Below the pieces are notes generated by a model that saw only the letters and a list, made by a program, of their open reading frames with translations, was not told the DNA's origin and did not search any database. Positions 14,453 to 17,444 of a DNA stretch of 17,444 nt are shown piece by piece; the stretch's first letter is position 1, and each line of letters opens with the position of its first letter. The position numbers were made by a program, and so were the translations under genes. Location: NCBI GenBank assembly GCA_017889745.1, contig JAGGAG010000037.1:1-17444 (forward strand), given 5' to 3'. The stretch comes from Gemmatimonadota bacterium. Its GTDB lineage: Bacteria; Gemmatimonadota; Gemmatimonadetes; Gemmatimonadales; GWC2-71-9.

Positions 14453-15373
14453 TTGACACGCTTGGTTCTGGGTTTCGTCCTCCTCTTCGTCTCCCTGATC
14501 ATCCTCGCCACCGCCACGGGCATGAAGAGCGGTGCCTCGCCCCGGCCCGGCGCCGCGCTCACCCGCCTCGTCGGCCTGGCCATCATGCTCCTCGGGGTCC
14601 TGGCCCTCTCCACCAGCTCGTTCGTGGTCATCGACGCCGGCTCCGTGGGCGTCCGCCACGCCTTCGGCAAGGTAGACCCCGCCCCACTGCTTCCCGGCGT
14701 GCGGTTCGTCACCCCGTGGTCCGAGGTCGAGCGCTTCTCCACCCGTGAGGAGCAGTGGCCCCGCTCCGGGGAGCAGGCCGAGCGCATCCCCGCGCTCTCC
14801 AGCGAGCAGATGGGGATGAATGTCGATGCCGCCGTGCGCTGGCAGATCGATCCCCAGCAGGCGCCCCGCATCTACACCGAGATCGGCGGACACGAGCAGA
14901 TCGAGAGCGTGGTCCAGAACGCCATCCGAAATGGCGTCAGGGACGGCATGTCGGCCTTCTCCATCAACCAGATTGCCAATCGCAACATGATCGCCGACCG
15001 GATGAAGGCCGAGGTCGATTCCGCCCTCGAGACCCAGCCGCGCTCCGGTGGCCCGCCGTTCCGCATCGCCGAGATCACCGCCTTCTTCCTTCGCGACCTC
15101 CAGCCGCCCGAACAGGTGATCCAGGCCATCAACGCGAAGATTGCCCAGGAGCAGCAGGTCGAGACCGAGCGGCACCGCGTCGATGTCGCCCGGCTCCAGG
15201 CCGAACAGCAGCGGCTCCTCAACCAGACCCTCACCCCCGAGGCGCTCACCAAGCAGTACCTCGAGGTGCTGGAAGGAATGAAGACCTCGAGCAACCTGGT
15301 GATCCTGGTGCCCACCGAGGGCGGGGTGCCGATGCTGAACCTGGGGGACCTGCGAAAGAATCTCGCGAAGTAG
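14453..15373 (+). CDS. SPFH/prohibitin-domain membrane protein with two N-terminal membrane segments
   Basis: The 306-residue protein starts at TTG with GGGGG 5 bases upstream. Two hydrophobic segments (about 4-21 and 38-57) precede an SPFH core beginning SSFVVIDAGSVGVRHAFGKVDPAPLLPGVRFVTPWSEVERF, then DAAVRWQIDPQQAPRIYTEIGGHEQIESVVQNAIRNGVRDGMS. A helical stretch with AKIAQEQQVETERHRVDVARLQAEQQ (about 225-260) is the coiled-coil part. The C-terminus SNLVILVPTEGGVPMLNL is typical of prohibitin-like proteins. Such proteins form membrane microdomain scaffolds or regulate proteases (HflK/C). The N-terminal double segment is longer than in a classic single-anchor prohibitin. No NfeD or protease partner is adjacent. 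Confidence 0.9.
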   Translation: MTRLVLGFVLLFVSLIILATATGMKSGASPRPGAALTRLVGLAIMLLGVLALSTSSFVVIDAGSVGVRHAFGKVDPAPLLPGVRFVTPWSEVERFSTREEQWPRSGEQAERIPALSSEQMGMNVDAAVRWQIDPQQAPRIYTEIGGHEQIESVVQNAIRNGVRDGMSAFSINQIANRNMIADRMKAEVDSALETQPRSGGPPFRIAEITAFFLRDLQPPEQVIQAINAKIAQEQQVETERHRVDVARLQAEQQRLLNQTLTPEALTKQYLEVLEGMKTSSNLVILVPTEGGVPMLNLGDLRKNLAK

Positions 15374-15385
15374 TGGAACAGCGTA

Positions 15386-15456
15386 GACAGGGAAAGGTGA
15401 ACAGTGAACGGGACCAGAGTGCCCCGTTTACCGTTCACCCTTCACCGTTCCCTGTC
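15386..15456. repeat. Paired heptad repeat arrays, GGTGAAC family (site F), overlapping a gene end
   Basis: The left arm GACAGGGAAAGGTGAACAGT extends to 15412, and the right arm (15424-15456) reads CCGTTTA, CCGTTCA, CCCTTCA, CCGTTCC, then CTGTC. The outermost 8 bases pair perfectly (15386-15393 with 15449-15456), and the left arm is one heptad shorter than the right. It lies between convergent genes and contains the stop codon of the minus-strand nucleotidyltransferase. Confidence 0.8.
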
Positions 15457-16406
15457 CGGATCCACTCTCCCCCCGCCTCCCGGCTCGTCCCCACGACTAC
15501 CCTCCGCGCTCCTGCCGAATCTTCCTCCAGCCATCCGCTCGCTTCGATCGTTTCACCCAGCAGGGCCTGCCCCGCATATGTCGGCGTGAACGACACCACC
15601 TCGCTCACCTCGTTGTGCTGCACCCGGTAGCGCGCCGGATGATCGAACGCGGAGGTCGCATCGGTTACCAGAGCCCGTATTGCGATCCTCCCGTGCTTCC
15701 GAAACGGTCCCCGCTCGGGCACTTCCTCGTCATTGTCTACCACCAGGCTCAGGTCCACGCGCGTGCCATCCACCAGCGCCTTGTTCTGTTTCCGTATCTC
15801 TGCCCGCACGTACTCCTCCAGGCTCAGGTCGCTGCCCCGCCGGTGCCAGGCCGCCTCCCAGTGCGCCTCGTCGAGCGGCTCGAGGTGGCCGGCGAGCACT
15901 GCCGCACCCAGCGCCCGGCGCGCCACGCCAAAGGCCGCGCGGCCATACACCACGAGGTCGATGTCCGACTCTTCGTGCTGCCCGCCCAACAGGAGCGAGC
16001 CGCCCAGGCCCAGCCGCTCCGCCGGCGCCCCCTCGCTCACCAGCGCCTCCGCCGCGCGGAGCGCCAGCCCCTCGAGCCGGTCGGTGGCACCCGCCGCTCG
16101 CAGGGTGGCCAGTCGTTCGTCGGGCCGGTGTATCCGCACCACGTCGGCAAGCGGCACCCGGTGGATCATCGAGTCGATCAGCGCCGAGTGGGCCAGGTAT
16201 TCCGGCCGGTATTCGCCCAGCCACGAATTCGCGCCCTCGCTCGAGAGCTTCGTGAGCCGTCCGCCCTGGCGCACGTAGCGCAGGCTGGTGAGGGCATGGC
16301 CTGCATCCACTGCCGACGACACCACCGCGAAGAACAGTCCGTCCGCGGTCTCCAGGTAGTCGCGTGGACGGGGCATATTCGGGGGCCAGGCGGCGTGCGA
16401 GTTCAT
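15435..16406 (-). CDS. Predicted nucleotidyltransferase, COG1665-like
   Basis: The 323-residue protein is taken from ATG 16406; ATG 16376 (MPRPRDYLETADGLFFAVV) is an equally possible start, and neither has a clear ribosome binding site. The N-terminal RPRDYLETADGLFFAVVSS...LTSLRYVR and the middle EYLAHSALIDSMIHRVPLADVVRIHRPDERL resemble the predicted nucleotidyltransferase group COG1665, which I associate mainly with archaea. The nucleotidyltransferase signature is GLGGSLLLGGQHEESDIDLVVYG (Gly135-Ser137, Asp148, Asp150); a third carboxylate may be the Asp in GTRVDLSLVV. Substrate unknown. The last residues (RTGNGEG) and the stop come from a heptad-repeat block, so the native end may have been altered. 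Confidence 0.72.
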   Translation of the reverse strand: MNSHAAWPPNMPRPRDYLETADGLFFAVVSSAVDAGHALTSLRYVRQGGRLTKLSSEGANSWLGEYRPEYLAHSALIDSMIHRVPLADVVRIHRPDERLATLRAAGATDRLEGLALRAAEALVSEGAPAERLGLGGSLLLGGQHEESDIDLVVYGRAAFGVARRALGAAVLAGHLEPLDEAHWEAAWHRRGSDLSLEEYVRAEIRKQNKALVDGTRVDLSLVVDNDEEVPERGPFRKHGRIAIRALVTDATSAFDHPARYRVQHNEVSEVVSFTPTYAGQALLGETIEASGWLEEDSAGARRVVVGTSREAGGEWIRTGNGEG

Positions 16407-16492
16407 GGGCGGAGTCTGCCTGGCGCGCCGGGAGTGCACAAGGCGCGGCTCCGGCAGCGATCCAGGCGTCCGCGCGCTATTCTTCTGGCCGC

Positions 16493-17444
16493 ATGGATCA
16501 GCGCGCATCCCCCGCTTCGTCGCCGCACAAGTCCCGTTTCACCCGTCGCCACTTGCTGCTGGCGATCGGGGGTGTCCTGCTCCTCGCTGTCCTGCCCTTG
16601 CTGCTTCAGTGGCGCACCATTTCGAGCCGGGCACTGCGCGAGGTTCTCCGGGCCGAGATGGCGCGGGTGTCGGACAGCGTCTACGTACTGCAAATCAGCC
16701 CCGTGCACCTTCGCTTCTTTCCGGGTGCGATTGCGTTCGACTCCGCCTTCGTCACTACCGACACCGCCCGGAAGGCCGCGTTTCCCGACCGGCCGCTGCT
16801 CAACCTGGGGGCGCACCACTGCCAGCTGAGCGGCGTCGATGTCTGGCGGCTGATCCGCAAGCAGGGCCTCTACGGCTCGCTCTTCCGCTGTAATGACGTG
16901 CGCATTGGCGCCCACATGACCGCGAGCGACACCGCCGCCGCCAGGAAGAAAGCGAAGCACAAGGGTCTCGGCTTTCTGAAGCTGCAGCGGGAGTTCAAGC
17001 TTCCCGCCGAGCTTCCGGTGATCAGCGTCAAGCGTGTGGACTTCCCCGACATCCGCCTCAACCTCACCCGGCAGCGGCCCGACCAGCCCATCCAGCGCTT
17101 CAACCTGCAGAAGTTCTCGGCGGATTTCGTGGACGTGGTCGTCGACCCGCAGCAGCCGGTCGGCGAGCGTCGTCCCCTGTTCAGCCGGCAGATCGCGCTC
17201 GCCGCGGAGGAACTCGCTATCGGCTCGGGCGACCAGAGCGTGAGCTTCAAGCGCATGGCGGCGAACCTCGATGACGGCAGCTTCACCCTCATCGGGCTGC
17301 TGATGGAACCCGGCGATACGCCGCGCGCCTGGCTCGGGCGCCAGCCATATCGCCGTCCCTGGGTCAGGCTCGAGGCGGACAGCGTACGCTTCGCGGGCGT
17401 GGACCTGGCGCGGCTGATCATGGAAGGAAGGGTCGTCACGGAGC
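16493..17444 (+). CDS. Membrane-anchored AsmA/DUF748-like envelope protein, N-terminal part (runs off the window)
   Basis: From ATG 16493 the frame stays open to the window end, giving 317 residues and no stop. A basic cytoplasmic start (MDQRASPASSPHKSRFTRRH) is followed by one membrane segment (about 20-38, LLLAIGGVLLLAVLPLLL). The periplasmic part is beta-rich with recurring phrases such as YVLQISPVHLRFFPGAIAFDSAFVTTD, PLLNLGAHHCQLSGVDVWRLIRKQGLYGS and PVISVKRVDFPDIRLNLTR. This pattern is like AsmA-type and DUF748 proteins, which run between the membranes and are linked to lipid transport or outer-membrane upkeep. The gene is divergent from the nucleotidyltransferase, and no promoter is clear in the 86-base gap. 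Coding status is firm; family is moderately supported. Confidence 0.7.
   Translation, partial: MDQRASPASSPHKSRFTRRHLLLAIGGVLLLAVLPLLLQWRTISSRALREVLRAEMARVSDSVYVLQISPVHLRFFPGAIAFDSAFVTTDTARKAAFPDRPLLNLGAHHCQLSGVDVWRLIRKQGLYGSLFRCNDVRIGAHMTASDTAAARKKAKHKGLGFLKLQREFKLPAELPVISVKRVDFPDIRLNLTRQRPDQPIQRFNLQKFSADFVDVVVDPQQPVGERRPLFSRQIALAAEELAIGSGDQSVSFKRMAANLDDGSFTLIGLLMEPGDTPRAWLGRQPYRRPWVRLEADSVRFAGVDLARLIMEGRVVTE

Overview
The window is GC-rich, with coding sequence biased to G/C at third codon positions. It reads as a chromosomal segment of a free-living, double-membrane bacterium. A class III glutamine synthetase, PadR regulator, MsrPQ and secreted fimbria-like proteins fit a lineage such as Gemmatimonadota or a neighbour. 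That assignment is an inference from gene style, since no rRNA or universal marker gene is present.

Layout. At 1-3630 (minus strand) lie a truncated ATP-grasp enzyme, two alpha/beta-hydrolase esterases, and msrP-msrQ for periplasmic methionine sulfoxide repair. A tRNA-Ser(GGA) with its own promoter follows at 3797-3885. Region 4146-7868 (plus) is a four-gene exported-protein locus: two paralogous small secreted subunits, a PapD-like periplasmic chaperone, and a 580-residue outer-membrane barrel ending in a small beta-sandwich domain. It looks like a compact, divergent chaperone/usher-type assembly system and is the strongest candidate for something undescribed. Region 7869-9725 is accessory in character. 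It holds an AT-rich island, an unrecognised 152-residue gene whose ribosome binding site can be hidden in a leader hairpin, a terminator, and a RES/Xre toxin-antitoxin pair preceded by a perfect palindrome.

Region 9726-13870 (minus) carries a membrane-domain/glycerophosphodiester phosphodiesterase fusion and glutamine synthetase III. Then come a PadR regulator with a palindromic site and an SPFH-domain membrane protein (plus), a predicted nucleotidyltransferase of a type I associate mainly with archaea (minus), and the start of a membrane-anchored, AsmA-like protein running off the right edge (plus).

Threaded through the gene boundaries are short arrays of degenerate 7-base repeats. There are two families (GGTGAAC type and CGACYCW type) at six junctions, and three of the six are arranged as facing arms that can fold into long hairpins. 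They look like a dispersed intergenic repeat system acting as terminators or spacers, and in one place a repeat unit supplies a gene's stop codon.
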